The notes: a model not told the origin generated them from the letters alone. DNA of 64,000 nt from Gracilibacillus alcaliphilus (GCF_016909015.1 NZ_JAFBFA010000003.1:124001-188000); one strand, 5' to 3'. Positions 28,529 through 38,490 are shown, counted from the first letter of the stretch. Made by a program: numbers and translations.

Positions 28529-28697
28529 ACTTGCTCCTTTCTTTTGCTATTAAAAACTACAAGGGGTTTTATACACATCTGTAGCAACAACATAATAGAA
28601 GAAAATGATCTGTTAAAATACATTTAAAATCTTCAGAGTTAGCCCATTCCTAAGCAGGATAACTAAACAAATTCAACGTTTGTATTCACGATAAATA

Positions 28698-28743
28698 AAA
28701 GGCAGGGCAATCATCTATTACTAACTGTGATTGCCTCACCTTT
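28698..28743 (-). terminator. Terminator of the dual importer operon
   Basis: GGCAATCA pairs with TGATTGCC, extended by AAAGG/CCTTT after a 3-base mismatch. On the minus strand it is followed by TTTTATTT. It lies 33 bases after the solute-binding-protein stop. Confidence 0.75.
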
Positions 28744-28775
28744 ATGACGCTAGGCTTTATCCTTATTTTTATGGA

Positions 28776-30215
28776 TTAATAGTTTAACTCTTCTAATGCC
28801 GCCTCATAATATTCATTAGCTTTTTCAGTTAAATCTGGGGCAATATCATGAGCATTTACCTCTCCATTAGTAATGGCGGTTTCAACATCACCATATTCTC
28901 CGCCAAAATATACCTCACCTAAGAATGTTTCAAATCCAGGAAGTGCTCGGCCACCTAAGGAAACAGGGTTTTTTGCCCTTTCTAAGAAATCGTCGTGATA
29001 ATGCGAATCAGGCAATAAAGTACGTAATTCATCCCAAATTTCCTGGTCTTTGATTAATGGTAATCCATCAGGGTGTTTAAATACTAAATTGCCATTACCA
29101 TCCTCCATGGTTTTAAACGCCTCTAATTTCGCTTCCCAGCCATCTTTACTCCAGCCAAAGAATTTCATCAATTCATACGCCTCACGTGGATGTTCCGTTG
29201 CTGGAGAGATAGTGCCAAAATCAATATAGGCCGGTTTATTCTCTGTCTCGGCGTTATCTCCTTTTGGTACTACATATGGAACCCATTTCATTCCTTTATC
29301 TGTAAATTCAGGTTCTGAGAATGCCCCTACCGTCCACCAGGCATCTATTTGGATTGCGACTTTCCCTGTACTTGCTGGCCATATTTCCCTATCACCAAAG
29401 GCAGCCTCTGCTTCATCGGTATCAAACAATGGGGCGTGTACACCACTGCGGATAAACTCCGCACGAAGATTTGCTGCTTCTGCCCAATCGGTTGTTAAAT
29501 CATACTTTTCTCCATCCCAGCCGAATTCACCTACTGCATCTTGATTGACTATAGGAGCTATCGTTAACAATTTACCGCCAGTATTATATCCGAATATACC
29601 TTGTTCTGGCACAGTCATCTCTTGTATTAAATCGATCATTTCATTATACGTCCAGTCAGGCGAAGGCATATCTACGTTCATTCGCTCAAATAAATTCTCA
29701 TCTAAGAATACCGCATATGGAAAATAGTCTGTAGCTGCAGCCATTTTACGCTCCCCATCAAAATATCCTGGATCTACCATCGTATCTAACAAGTCCTCCG
29801 TCTCTGGATCTGCCTCAAAATACTCAGTAAAATCGCCTAACCAACCATTCCGAATCGCAATATCTACATTGCCATTATACCAGAAGACATCAGGTAACTC
29901 ACCAGTGCTTGCCAAGTTGGTTAGATTATCGTTCCAACCCTCTGTGTCTAACGGGACAACTTCAACCGTAATATTCGGATATTTTTCCATGAATTTATCT
30001 GCCAAAAACTCATTTAATTCATGATTTTTCCACGATGCATACGTCAATGTAATTTCATCATCCGTCATTTCCGGCAAGGTGCCGCTTTCTGCACCGTCAT
30101 TCACACCGTTGTCACTCTCTGTATTACTCCCTGTATCATCGGACGAACACCCCACTGCAATAACCAGTAGTACAAATAACATAACTAATAACTTTCCTAA
30201 TGCTTTTCTTGTCAT
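28776..30215 (-). CDS. Sugar ABC transporter substrate-binding lipoprotein (importer 1)
   Basis: 479 aa. An N-terminal lipoprotein signal ends in VIAVGC (lipidated Cys near residue 23), followed by an acidic Ser/Asn/Asp linker. The mature part is a family-1 (MalE-like) solute-binding protein: ITLTYASWKNHELNEFLADK, FMEKYPNITVEVVP, and TGELPDVFWYNGNVDIAIRN. It sits on the outer face of the membrane and hands oligosaccharides to the permeases at 31292-32146 and 30263-31264. No ATPase gene is in the operon, so a shared MsmX-type ATPase is expected. Good site GGGGG before the ATG. Last gene of the operon. Confidence 0.92.
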   Translation of the reverse strand: MTRKALGKLLVMLFVLLVIAVGCSSDDTGSNTESDNGVNDGAESGTLPEMTDDEITLTYASWKNHELNEFLADKFMEKYPNITVEVVPLDTEGWNDNLTNLASTGELPDVFWYNGNVDIAIRNGWLGDFTEYFEADPETEDLLDTMVDPGYFDGERKMAAATDYFPYAVFLDENLFERMNVDMPSPDWTYNEMIDLIQEMTVPEQGIFGYNTGGKLLTIAPIVNQDAVGEFGWDGEKYDLTTDWAEAANLRAEFIRSGVHAPLFDTDEAEAAFGDREIWPASTGKVAIQIDAWWTVGAFSEPEFTDKGMKWVPYVVPKGDNAETENKPAYIDFGTISPATEHPREAYELMKFFGWSKDGWEAKLEAFKTMEDGNGNLVFKHPDGLPLIKDQEIWDELRTLLPDSHYHDDFLERAKNPVSLGGRALPGFETFLGEVYFGGEYGDVETAITNGEVNAHDIAPDLTEKANEYYEAALEELNY

Positions 30216-30262
30216 TTTTTTCCCCCATTTCTTGTAATCAAAAGTTTATTATATTACGGTGA

Positions 30263-31264
30263 TTATTCACCGGTAATACCAGTCCGATCCACACTTTCTA
30301 CAAAGTGTTTCTGTAAGAAAAAGTAAATAATCAATAATGGTAAAACACTAATTACCGTACCCGCCATCTTTATCCCTTCATTAATTCTGCTGGCATTATT
30401 TTCTGCTGCAGGGTAGAGTGTTTCATAATTTTGTTCAAATTGCTGCAGCTGTAATAGTATCGTCGTAATGTCTGTTGACTGACTTGTTAAATATAACGTC
30501 GTCAAATAGGTCTCATTCCAATACCAAACAAAGGAGAATAAAAAGGATACCAGAAATGCCGGGACAGCCATTGGAATCGCGATGCGGAAGAAACTGATAA
30601 ACGGACCGGCTCCATCGACTTCGGCGGCTTCATATAATGATTTAGGTGTTTGCTTGAAAAATTGATAAAAAATTAAGATGAAAATAGTACTGTTTATCCC
30701 TTGGCCCAATGCTGCCGGTATCCAGAATGCATTTAAAGAGCCAGTCAGTCCTAACTCACTAAATAAACGATAGGTAGGCATCATCAGAATTTGAGGCGGG
30801 ATAATAAAACTAAATAACATCAAACCAAACAATAGCCTCTTCAGAGGAAAGTCAAATCGTGCAAACCCATACCCGACAAGAGAAGCAACCACCACTTGAA
30901 ATAGAGTAGGGACAAAGGCTATCACAACACTTCCAAACAAGGAGTTACGTATATTCATAACCGAAAATGCCTGCTGGTAGTTTTCTGTATATAGATTGGA
31001 TGGAATCCAACGCACGGCTGAATCCAGCAAATCGGATAAAGGCATCATACTTGTAATAAACATATATAACATGGGGTACAAGTAAACAAAGCCGATACAT
31101 AAAAGCAATGTGTAGATGACAACCTTCAGTAAAAAGCCTTTACGATCATTAAAACCGAATAGGAATCTAGCTAGTTTTGCCTTGATAATCCGCCATTTTT
31201 CTTTCCATGACACCGACTGGCTGCGCATCACTCCGGTTAGGCTTGCCTTATGTTTTACTGTCAT
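30263..31264 (-). CDS. Carbohydrate ABC transporter permease, MalG type (importer 1)
   Basis: 333 aa from the ATG at 31264, which has GGAGG 7 bases upstream; an ATG at 31288 lacks a site. Six predicted transmembrane helices. The cytoplasmic EAA loop that docks the ATPase reads EAAEVDGAGPFISFFRIAIP near residue 215. A hydrophilic N-terminal extension of about 40 residues with several Lys/Arg is longer than usual. It pairs with the MalF-type gene directly upstream (28-base gap). Confidence 0.9.
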   Translation of the reverse strand: MTVKHKASLTGVMRSQSVSWKEKWRIIKAKLARFLFGFNDRKGFLLKVVIYTLLLCIGFVYLYPMLYMFITSMMPLSDLLDSAVRWIPSNLYTENYQQAFSVMNIRNSLFGSVVIAFVPTLFQVVVASLVGYGFARFDFPLKRLLFGLMLFSFIIPPQILMMPTYRLFSELGLTGSLNAFWIPAALGQGINSTIFILIFYQFFKQTPKSLYEAAEVDGAGPFISFFRIAIPMAVPAFLVSFLFSFVWYWNETYLTTLYLTSQSTDITTILLQLQQFEQNYETLYPAAENNASRINEGIKMAGTVISVLPLLIIYFFLQKHFVESVDRTGITGE

Positions 31265-31291
31265 TTCATCGCCTCCTGTTCCTGCCATATG

Positions 31292-32146
31292 TTAAAAGGC
31301 ACGTTTAGTTTTTCTTTCGCGAAAGGCTAAGGCCATAATAATCAGCATGATCCCAATAATAATCGCATACATCCAAGCCATTGCTGAGGCAAAGCCATAA
31401 CCTCGTGTGGCATCAAACATGTTGGCATAAATTAGTTCAATAATCGGATTTTGGCCACTGTTTGCTAGAGAAACAAGGGTATATACCATATTGATTAAAA
31501 CAATCGGCTTAATCGTCGGTAAGGTAATCTTCCAAAAACATTCCCAGCTTGATCCGCCGTCAATTTTGGCTGCTTCATATAAGCTGGGATCAATCTTTTG
31601 TAATACGGCCAGGAAAATAAGGATTTGTACTCCAGAATACCAAAGAATGACAATAATCTGACTGAATAAATCAGCCACCACACTGGCGATAAACAGCGGA
31701 AAGATTTGGGCTAAGAGCCCGATAATAATATCTTGATTTACTAAAGGAATTGAGGTGGCCCCTTGGTCAATTAATTGGTTAATCACGGGGCCGCTTGCCA
31801 CAATAACCGGCAGGAAAAAGATCGTTCGAAACGTTCCTTTAAATTTAATCTGTTGATTAAGCAGTACCGCTATAATCAAGGCAAATACAACAATGACCGG
31901 CACGCGCAGTAAGGTGTTTAAGGCAAAGCCAAGTAACTCCTGCAAGAAAAACATATCTTTCAGCCACACATCGAGATAATTGTTTAATCCAACATATCGA
32001 AACTGTAATCCAACCGGTGTGATACGCATACTGTTTAAACTGTAGTAGAAGGATTGTGCCATCGGCCACATCACTAATAATAGGAAACCTATCAACCAAG
32101 GCAGAATAAACAAGTAGCCGTAAATCGTATGTCGTTTTATTTTCAT
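31292..32146 (-). CDS. Sugar ABC transporter permease, MalF/LacF type (importer 1)
   Basis: 284 aa, six transmembrane helices and no periplasmic insertion. EAA loop: EAAKIDGGSSWECFWKITLP near residue 192. Its ATG overlaps the stop of the DUF5696-like gene (ATGA), so the accessory protein and this importer are translationally coupled, good evidence that they work together. Confidence 0.9.
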   Translation of the reverse strand: MKIKRHTIYGYLFILPWLIGFLLLVMWPMAQSFYYSLNSMRITPVGLQFRYVGLNNYLDVWLKDMFFLQELLGFALNTLLRVPVIVVFALIIAVLLNQQIKFKGTFRTIFFLPVIVASGPVINQLIDQGATSIPLVNQDIIIGLLAQIFPLFIASVVADLFSQIIVILWYSGVQILIFLAVLQKIDPSLYEAAKIDGGSSWECFWKITLPTIKPIVLINMVYTLVSLANSGQNPIIELIYANMFDATRGYGFASAMAWMYAIIIGIMLIIMALAFRERKTKRAF

Positions 32147-34518
32147 TCGCTGTGCACCACCTTATAAGACAAGCCATCAATACGCTGGTCATCTATCTCT
32201 TGTTCCGTATCGCTGTAGTTGACATAGATGTCTACTTCATTATCATACGTAACCTTGGTTACACTGCCAAAGCGCTCATGTCCAATAATCCGGGCACCTT
32301 CGATGTATTGATGGATGGCTTGCAGTTCTTGGTAATAGGAAGGAATGATCTCTCGATATCTTTCATATTGCGAACTGTAAATCTCCGACGAGTTGGTATT
32401 TTTCAAGGCTGCCGGATCTTCTTCCGTAATATAGAAGGAAGGGGATAGTCCTTGTTCTACCAGTTGTAAGAAAAATTCCTCCTGATTGGCTTGGAAATTC
32501 GTATATTCCGCATACATGGGAACCAATCCTTTTAAGGTCAGTGCGATAAAGGGAATATCCTCATCGGTAAAGACATAATCAGATGACTTGGTTGGTAAAT
32601 CGATAATGGCATTGGTTTCATTCCATAAGTATGCAAAAGGCTGTTCTAACACTAAATCGAATTCTTGATGATAGGTCTCGATGATGTCTTGATATTGATT
32701 TTTGGTTGCCATTCGATCAAACTCTTGGTTACCTTCACTATAAGAAAATAAATGATTAGAAATACCGCTTAAGGCGATTTGTGAGACACCTTCGTTCTGA
32801 TACTCCTGCTTCATGTTGTTTAGCAGTGCAACAGAAGAGGCTGGATTCAAATAGTTAAAGGACTGATAGACATTGCCATAGACATTATCTGAATGTGTAC
32901 GTTTATTGAATTTTTTCATCAGTTTATATCTCGTTTGCGTTAACTCCTCCATATTGATACGCAAGGCATCTTGATAAAGAAACAGATTAATATTCTCCGT
33001 TTGAGACCAATCTAATAACTCATGTAAGGCTAATTCCTTCTCTAAACCAGACTCTGGGCGATATGACCGCACTGGCAAGCCGCCATAGAGTCCTTTATGC
33101 TGCCAGCCTTTATAGATTGATAACATATTAGCTACACCATCATTTTGTAAGTGCTGCAGTATTTGCTGTGCCTCGTCAAAGGTGGTCATCACAACATCCT
33201 TTTTCATCAGTAATCCATCTTCTACTTCCGCACCTAAGAAATCCACCCTTGCCTTAAACTCTTCTGTTTTTTGATTAATCAGTTTATTATCTAATAAATA
33301 ATCTCGATAGGTAGAAGCGAGTCCCATATAATTCGCATGATTTTTTGAAACAAATTGATAATGAATTTTAATATCAAAGTCATTTCTATTCTTCTGACGA
33401 ACTGGCATGATACCTCCGTCTTGGCTGGTCGGTTGGTTATAAACTTGACGATAAATAAATTTAGCGGTAATCCAATTATAAGGAAGGATGGCTCCGCTAG
33501 GGTAAGCTTCTATCTGTGCACTAAACTCCCCTTCTTCGATAATACCTAAGTAACCGATTTCTGCGTCTGTCTGTACCATACCAAACACAGGTGCTAAAAT
33601 ATTTTCAGGATCATTGAATGGATCCTTATCATTAAACAAGGACAAGACATAAGGGTCATCAATACCAACATTTCTGCCATACACCATTTCTGAGTATGGT
33701 TGTCTGTATCGGCCATCATTATCTTTTAAATGTATTAACGCCCCTGATCCGTCTGGGATAAACATGTAACCATCACGTTCCCCTAACTGGGAATAGCCGA
33801 GAAATGGATAAATGTAAAAGCCGGAAATCTTATAACGATCAGAGTTTTCTTCTATAGATTCTTGAGGAATGTCAACAGTTACTCCTTCATTTGTTAAAGA
33901 TACTTGGACCTCAAAGCCGATTTCTAATTCAGGGTAATAGATATTCGCTATAAATCCAGTATCCGTTTTGGCAATTTCTTTAGTTGGATTTTCAGAATAC
34001 ATATCTGCCCGATGAACAACAATATTGGTATCAACCAAATATTCCATCACAACTCCCGATGTAGTAAAGTTTTTCCATGATTCATTACTGTCAATCGGAT
34101 CCTTGACCGTCGAATACATGACAGCACCGGTCTGTTTGTCTCGCAAAATAACCGATAGATTCTCTTCTTTTAAATAAAGCTCATATGTTTCATTGTCGAT
34201 CCAGAAGACATGATCATCAATTTCATCTCGTTTTTCTGTTATGATTTGAGCCCTTGCCTCTATTGCTACTTCTTCTTCAATTTGCTCTGGAACGATATCT
34301 TCTGCCTGTTCTTCACCTTGTTCCACTTCTTCATTCTCTGCACCTTCACTATCTTGTTCTTCTGTGTTTTCTGCAACTGGTACATCAGGTGTAACTGGCC
34401 CATCAATCGCCTGTTCGCCATCATCATTTTGTATAACCAAGTAGATAAAGGCACTGGTGATCAAGAGGAAGGTTATCCATTTTATAATCGTTGTTAATTT
34501 AGGTTTAGCGATTTTCAA
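32143..34518 (-). CDS. DUF5696-like membrane-anchored protein, function unknown
   Basis: 791 aa from the TTG at 34518 (SD GAGGGGG); an ATG at 34536 lies inside the ribosome-binding region. One N-terminal transmembrane helix (TIIKWITFLLITSAFIYLVI), then an acidic, low-complexity Glu/Gln linker (about residues 30-80), then a large extracellular part. Residues about 85-330 read as beta-sandwich (HVFWIDNETYELYLKEENLS, ERDGYMFIPDGSGALIHL). Residues about 380-640 look like an alpha/beta barrel (VVMTTFDEAQQILQHLQNDG, SYRPESGLEKELALHELLDW). This sandwich-plus-barrel order recalls some glycosidases, but no catalytic pair was identified. It resembles proteins annotated DUF5696, which I recall beside YIP1-like proteins and sugar ABC genes in Bacilli. 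It overlaps the NHL/YIP1 gene by 14 bases. Confidence 0.7.
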   Translation of the reverse strand: MKIAKPKLTTIIKWITFLLITSAFIYLVIQNDDGEQAIDGPVTPDVPVAENTEEQDSEGAENEEVEQGEEQAEDIVPEQIEEEVAIEARAQIITEKRDEIDDHVFWIDNETYELYLKEENLSVILRDKQTGAVMYSTVKDPIDSNESWKNFTTSGVVMEYLVDTNIVVHRADMYSENPTKEIAKTDTGFIANIYYPELEIGFEVQVSLTNEGVTVDIPQESIEENSDRYKISGFYIYPFLGYSQLGERDGYMFIPDGSGALIHLKDNDGRYRQPYSEMVYGRNVGIDDPYVLSLFNDKDPFNDPENILAPVFGMVQTDAEIGYLGIIEEGEFSAQIEAYPSGAILPYNWITAKFIYRQVYNQPTSQDGGIMPVRQKNRNDFDIKIHYQFVSKNHANYMGLASTYRDYLLDNKLINQKTEEFKARVDFLGAEVEDGLLMKKDVVMTTFDEAQQILQHLQNDGVANMLSIYKGWQHKGLYGGLPVRSYRPESGLEKELALHELLDWSQTENINLFLYQDALRINMEELTQTRYKLMKKFNKRTHSDNVYGNVYQSFNYLNPASSVALLNNMKQEYQNEGVSQIALSGISNHLFSYSEGNQEFDRMATKNQYQDIIETYHQEFDLVLEQPFAYLWNETNAIIDLPTKSSDYVFTDEDIPFIALTLKGLVPMYAEYTNFQANQEEFFLQLVEQGLSPSFYITEEDPAALKNTNSSEIYSSQYERYREIIPSYYQELQAIHQYIEGARIIGHERFGSVTKVTYDNEVDIYVNYSDTEQEIDDQRIDGLSYKVVHSE

Positions 34519-36547
34519 AACGATACACCCCCTCATTAATAATCGAAATAATAAACTGTATCATCTGCAAAATCAGTATATATACGATAAATAATAATAA
34601 TAATAGGATCAAAATCATAAACAGAGTTAATAAAATGATTTTAATGGTCTCTTTATTTGTATAACCATTTATTTCCTTTATCATGATATAAAGCAATACC
34701 GCAACCCACGCATAAATAATGAAATTTGCGAGGTAGAGAAGATAGGCCTCATTATAAGTAAGTACATTGCTAATCAAAATAAGGAATGGTTTAAAAACAA
34801 AATAGGGTGCAAAGGCATAGACAAAACCGCTGAATATATGTTGAAACTTTCCCTCTCCATCATTAATCGTACATATTAAATAGAGAGATGAGATTACTAA
34901 TAAGAACGCCCCCAAAAACATCCCTGTATCTAATCCAAGTGTATATTCTCCATCCCTTACATAGCGGAAGATAAATCCGGAGAAGTATTTCTCAGCAATA
35001 AAAAGCATAAAGAAAATCAATATCCATATCACGGTCGATAGCATGCCCGTTTTATTTTCGTGCTGAATGCTGTAATAACTATTTAACGGATGACGGATCA
35101 TGTTTTTCATAAACACGATATCGTCCCACCATTTCAAGCGGAATCGCGCACGCACTTTGTTGCGTATCCGATGAGTCCATTGATATTTCTTATTAAGGAA
35201 GGAGAATAGCTTGCGTAAGATCACAAGTCCTATGAGTATATAAACGAGATATATAATATGTTCTCTCATCCATGTATTGCGAACTTCCCAGAAGGCATCC
35301 GAATATCCCTCTTTATATTTGGCTTGCCGGAAGGCTTCAGAGGCTTCTTGGTAATTCTCCTCTTTGAAATAAGCTTCCCCAAGCCCTAAATAGGCAAAGT
35401 CAAACAACCCATTTAACCGAATGACCTCCTGCCAAGGCTCTTTACTCATGGCGTAATCTCCGTTTTGATAAAGTTCCAAGCTGGTATGAACAAGATCGGC
35501 AAACTCAGTTGGTCGAAAGATTTGTATTTGATTCTTTTCAGGGTCTAAGGCATAAATTTGATCATGTTCATCAAGAGCAATGGCCGATATTTTGTTAAAC
35601 AAACCGACCCGCTGACGCCCATCATCTTGTCCACCAAAGACAAATAATAAGTTTCCTTCGCTTGTATATTCATAGATAAACCCATTTTCGCCAGCGACAA
35701 AGATGTTATCTAATGATCCTAACCCGACAGAGATAGGGAAGTCATCATATACAGTGGTCTCTAAGATATTTTGCCCAGCAACATTTAATTTGCGTATCCC
35801 TTCGACATTTTCTCCTTGTGAAACGGCATATACTAATCCCTTTTCATCCATATTAATATTCGTAGCAGTTGCCGGAATGATATCGAGCATTCGGCTTAAT
35901 TGCTCTTCTGTAAAGATTGCTTTACGGAAGGCGGTGAGAGGTGTTACCACTGTCTGGTTGGGAGCAAAGTAACCAATAAACTCTCCTGTGTTGGCATTCA
36001 TTTGAATAATTCCGTTCGGATTACCGCTGGAAATGATGTAAATATTGTCACGGCGGTCTACAGCTACCTTTTGAGGAATAAAGTTAGCCGTCTCCCCGAA
36101 TAAGACACTATCCGGCCGCTCAAATTCTTGTAACAGCTTTCCATCTAATTGAAAAACAAATATTTTTGCTGCGACCTCATCTGCTACATATAACTTGTCA
36201 TCATGGGAAAGGAAAATTCCCGTCGGCCTTTGTAGTATATCCTCTCCAATTACTTGGACCAGTTCTCCTGTGGAAGTACCGACCAAAATACGCTGGTTGC
36301 CTGTATCAGCAATGTAAATCAAGCCATCCTTGCCAATTTTCATATCCTGTGCTTGGATAAATAGTTCATCATCCAATTGCACAATCGTTTCTCGTACTGT
36401 ATAGGCAGTTTGTGTTTCTACATATTGTCCATAGCCATCTTCGGTGAAGGTTTTGTACGCTGTATTAGCAAGCACACTTTCGGATGTCAGTGTAAAGGTT
36501 AATACAACGAATAACATCACCTGTATTAAATTTTTTATCTTCGTCAT
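34505..36547 (-). CDS. Signal-peptide NHL propeller/TPR protein with YIP1-like membrane domain
   Basis: 680 aa. A signal peptide ends near SVLAN (residue 28). Four or more NHL beta-propeller repeats follow (IQAQDMKIGKDGLIYIADTG, then RPTGIFLSHDDKLYVADE, PQKVAVDRRDNIYIISSG and ISAIALDEHDQIYALDPE) up to about residue 345. A short TPR-like helical pair (about 350-405, ELYQNGDYAMSKEPWQEVIR and AYLGLGEAYFKEENYQEASE) leads to one transmembrane helix near 415. A basic cytoplasmic segment and a five-helix YIP1-like membrane domain (about 490-670) end the protein. An external propeller joined to an internal membrane bundle suggests a scaffold or sensor for the importers (inference). The start site overlaps the permease stop. 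Confidence 0.75.
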   Translation of the reverse strand: MTKIKNLIQVMLFVVLTFTLTSESVLANTAYKTFTEDGYGQYVETQTAYTVRETIVQLDDELFIQAQDMKIGKDGLIYIADTGNQRILVGTSTGELVQVIGEDILQRPTGIFLSHDDKLYVADEVAAKIFVFQLDGKLLQEFERPDSVLFGETANFIPQKVAVDRRDNIYIISSGNPNGIIQMNANTGEFIGYFAPNQTVVTPLTAFRKAIFTEEQLSRMLDIIPATATNINMDEKGLVYAVSQGENVEGIRKLNVAGQNILETTVYDDFPISVGLGSLDNIFVAGENGFIYEYTSEGNLLFVFGGQDDGRQRVGLFNKISAIALDEHDQIYALDPEKNQIQIFRPTEFADLVHTSLELYQNGDYAMSKEPWQEVIRLNGLFDFAYLGLGEAYFKEENYQEASEAFRQAKYKEGYSDAFWEVRNTWMREHIIYLVYILIGLVILRKLFSFLNKKYQWTHRIRNKVRARFRLKWWDDIVFMKNMIRHPLNSYYSIQHENKTGMLSTVIWILIFFMLFIAEKYFSGFIFRYVRDGEYTLGLDTGMFLGAFLLVISSLYLICTINDGEGKFQHIFSGFVYAFAPYFVFKPFLILISNVLTYNEAYLLYLANFIIYAWVAVLLYIMIKEINGYTNKETIKIILLTLFMILILLLLLFIVYILILQMIQFIISIINEGVYRFENR

Positions 36548-36555
36548 TATTACAC

Positions 36556-37425
36556 CTACTTCAATCCGGAGTGTGACATCGTGTTCATGACCTTACTTTG
36601 TAAGATAATAAAGAGAATGAGATTTGGTATAAACATAATTAGTGCTGCTGCTGCTGCCATTCCTTGGCCAACTACCACGTTGGTATCTGCTGCTAATGTG
36701 TTCATGAAGAATGCGAGTGTTCGCATACTTTCACTTGTTGTAAATAAGGTAGATGTCTCCAAGTCATTCCATACCAATTGGAAGGCCAAAATCGAAGCAG
36801 TTGCAATGGCTGGTTTAATTAAAGGTAAAATAATCTTCCAATAAATCTTGAAATTACTCGCACCGTCAATAACTGCTGCTTCGATAAGGGAATTCGGTAT
36901 CTGATCAATAAACTGCTTGATCAGAAATAAGCCAACAGGCATAGCAATCAAGGGTAATATATGTGCAAAATACGTGTCTTCAATCCCTAAATAGGAGACG
37001 GTTAAAAAGCGAGGAATTGTAACCGCAATAGGGACAAACATCAAGGCTGCATTATTAATTTCAAAGATCGTATGTTTACCACGAAAATGTTTTTTGGATA
37101 AAACATATCCTGCTAAAGACGAGATAAAAACGGATAAAAAAACGACAGCAACAGTAACTAACAGACTATTAAATATATACCTACTTAATGGAATACCTGA
37201 TGTATTAGCCAAATCAAATAGATTCCGAAAATTATCCAATATGGGTTTATCTACAAAGAATCTTGGCGGAAAGGCATACAGTTCGTCTAACGGTTTCAAA
37301 GCATGATTAATAATAAAGAGGATGGGTAGTAACATGAAAATGGCAAATGGAATTAAAAACAGATAAAATTTAAGCTGATCTTTATGAAATTTCTTGGGAT
37401 TAATCCCGTTACCTTTAAAAGCCAT
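36556..37425 (-). CDS. Carbohydrate ABC transporter permease, MalG type (importer 2)
   Basis: 289 aa with six predicted helices. EAA loop: EAAVIDGASNFKIYWKIILP near residue 185. GGAAGG precedes the ATG at 37425. It pairs with the MalF-type permease at 37594-38475, from which it is separated by an inserted 143-bp repeat element (37447-37589). The following NHL/YIP1 gene starts 9 bases after its stop. Confidence 0.9.
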   Translation of the reverse strand: MAFKGNGINPKKFHKDQLKFYLFLIPFAIFMLLPILFIINHALKPLDELYAFPPRFFVDKPILDNFRNLFDLANTSGIPLSRYIFNSLLVTVAVVFLSVFISSLAGYVLSKKHFRGKHTIFEINNAALMFVPIAVTIPRFLTVSYLGIEDTYFAHILPLIAMPVGLFLIKQFIDQIPNSLIEAAVIDGASNFKIYWKIILPLIKPAIATASILAFQLVWNDLETSTLFTTSESMRTLAFFMNTLAADTNVVVGQGMAAAAALIMFIPNLILFIILQSKVMNTMSHSGLK

Positions 37426-37446
37426 CTCAACCTTCCTTTCTTAAGT

Positions 37447-37589
37447 GGGTGTTCAAGAAGTTCAAAGCGGCGCAGTCTTTGAGCAAACGGTCTTGCACGC
37501 CGGAAAAGTGATCTTCTTTTCCAAGGAGCGGAAAAGCAAGCCAACGCAGAAATTCGCCGTGTCATTTTTACTGGACTTTTTGAACAACC
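37447..37589. repeat. MITE-like repeat inserted between two permease genes
   Basis: 143 bp with imperfect terminal inverted repeats: GGGTGTTCAAGAAGTTCA at one end, and at the other end GGTTGTTCAAAAAGTCCA when reverse-complemented. The interior is GC-richer than the neighbours and encodes nothing. It fills the whole gap between the stop at 37594 and the next gene's ribosome-binding site. A fragment of the same left end (GAAGTTCAAAGC) lies at 55091-55130. Confidence 0.7.
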
Positions 37590-37593
37590 TTTC

Positions 37594-38475
37594 TTAGGAC
37601 TCACTAAAGAGCTTTTTCGAAACATAGGAAAACAGATAAATAATCAACAGCAGTACAACAGATAGGGCAGCTGCATACCCCATTTCAAAACGGATAAATC
37701 CATAATCCTCAATGTGATTCACAATTAGCTGGCCGGCATAACCAGGTGTAGGATTGGCGCCAGTTAATTCGACTCCTATTGCACCGGTTGAGAAGGTGCC
37801 CACGATAGCCATTACGGCACCAAATAACATCTGTGGTTTCATGGAAGGAATCGTAATATAAATCAATTCTTGCAATCTATTTTTGATTCCATCAATTGCC
37901 CCAGCTTCATATAAAGATTCATCTACATTTAACACTCCAGCCAGCATAGCCAAAAAGCCAACACCCATACTGCTCCAGAGGGCCACAATAATCATAATTA
38001 ATAAGATAAAGCGTGTGTCCTGCAGCCAAATTAATGGTTCTGTAATAACTCCCCATTGCATTAACAAGCTGTTGGCATAACCGGCTTGATTACCGCTAAA
38101 AATAACTTTCCATACCACTGCCATGGCTACCCCTTGTGTCATAGAAGGGGAATAAAAGATTAATGCTAAGACCATCCGCGGCAGCGGTGTAAGCTGGGCT
38201 AAAGACCAAGCAAGTAAAAAGGAAAGCACATATCCACCCGGACCTACAATCATGGCAAACAGTACGGTATTCGGCAGCACATATTGCATAAAGATCTCAT
38301 CTTGTGTTAACAGATTGATATAATTGAGAATCCCAATAAACTCAGGTATCTCCACTGTATTAAAGTTAGTGAAAGATAAGATAATGGCCATTGCCACTGG
38401 AACAATAATAAACAGGGAAAATACGGCAATGTATGGGAGTAAAAAGAGATAAGGACTTTTATTATCTTTGTACAT
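37594..38475 (-). CDS. Sugar ABC transporter permease, MalF type (importer 2)
   Basis: 293 aa, six helices. The EAA loop is degenerate: EAGAIDGIKNRLQELIYITI near residue 193, where most family members have EAA and a Phe-x-x-Ile pattern. AATGGAGGG precedes the ATG at 38475. It follows the solute-binding-protein gene by 15 bases. Its stop codon abuts the repeat element. Confidence 0.9.
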   Translation of the reverse strand: MYKDNKSPYLFLLPYIAVFSLFIIVPVAMAIILSFTNFNTVEIPEFIGILNYINLLTQDEIFMQYVLPNTVLFAMIVGPGGYVLSFLLAWSLAQLTPLPRMVLALIFYSPSMTQGVAMAVVWKVIFSGNQAGYANSLLMQWGVITEPLIWLQDTRFILLIMIIVALWSSMGVGFLAMLAGVLNVDESLYEAGAIDGIKNRLQELIYITIPSMKPQMLFGAVMAIVGTFSTGAIGVELTGANPTPGYAGQLIVNHIEDYGFIRFEMGYAAALSVVLLLIIYLFSYVSKKLFSES

Positions 38476-38490
38476 AGTGTTGTCCCTCCA

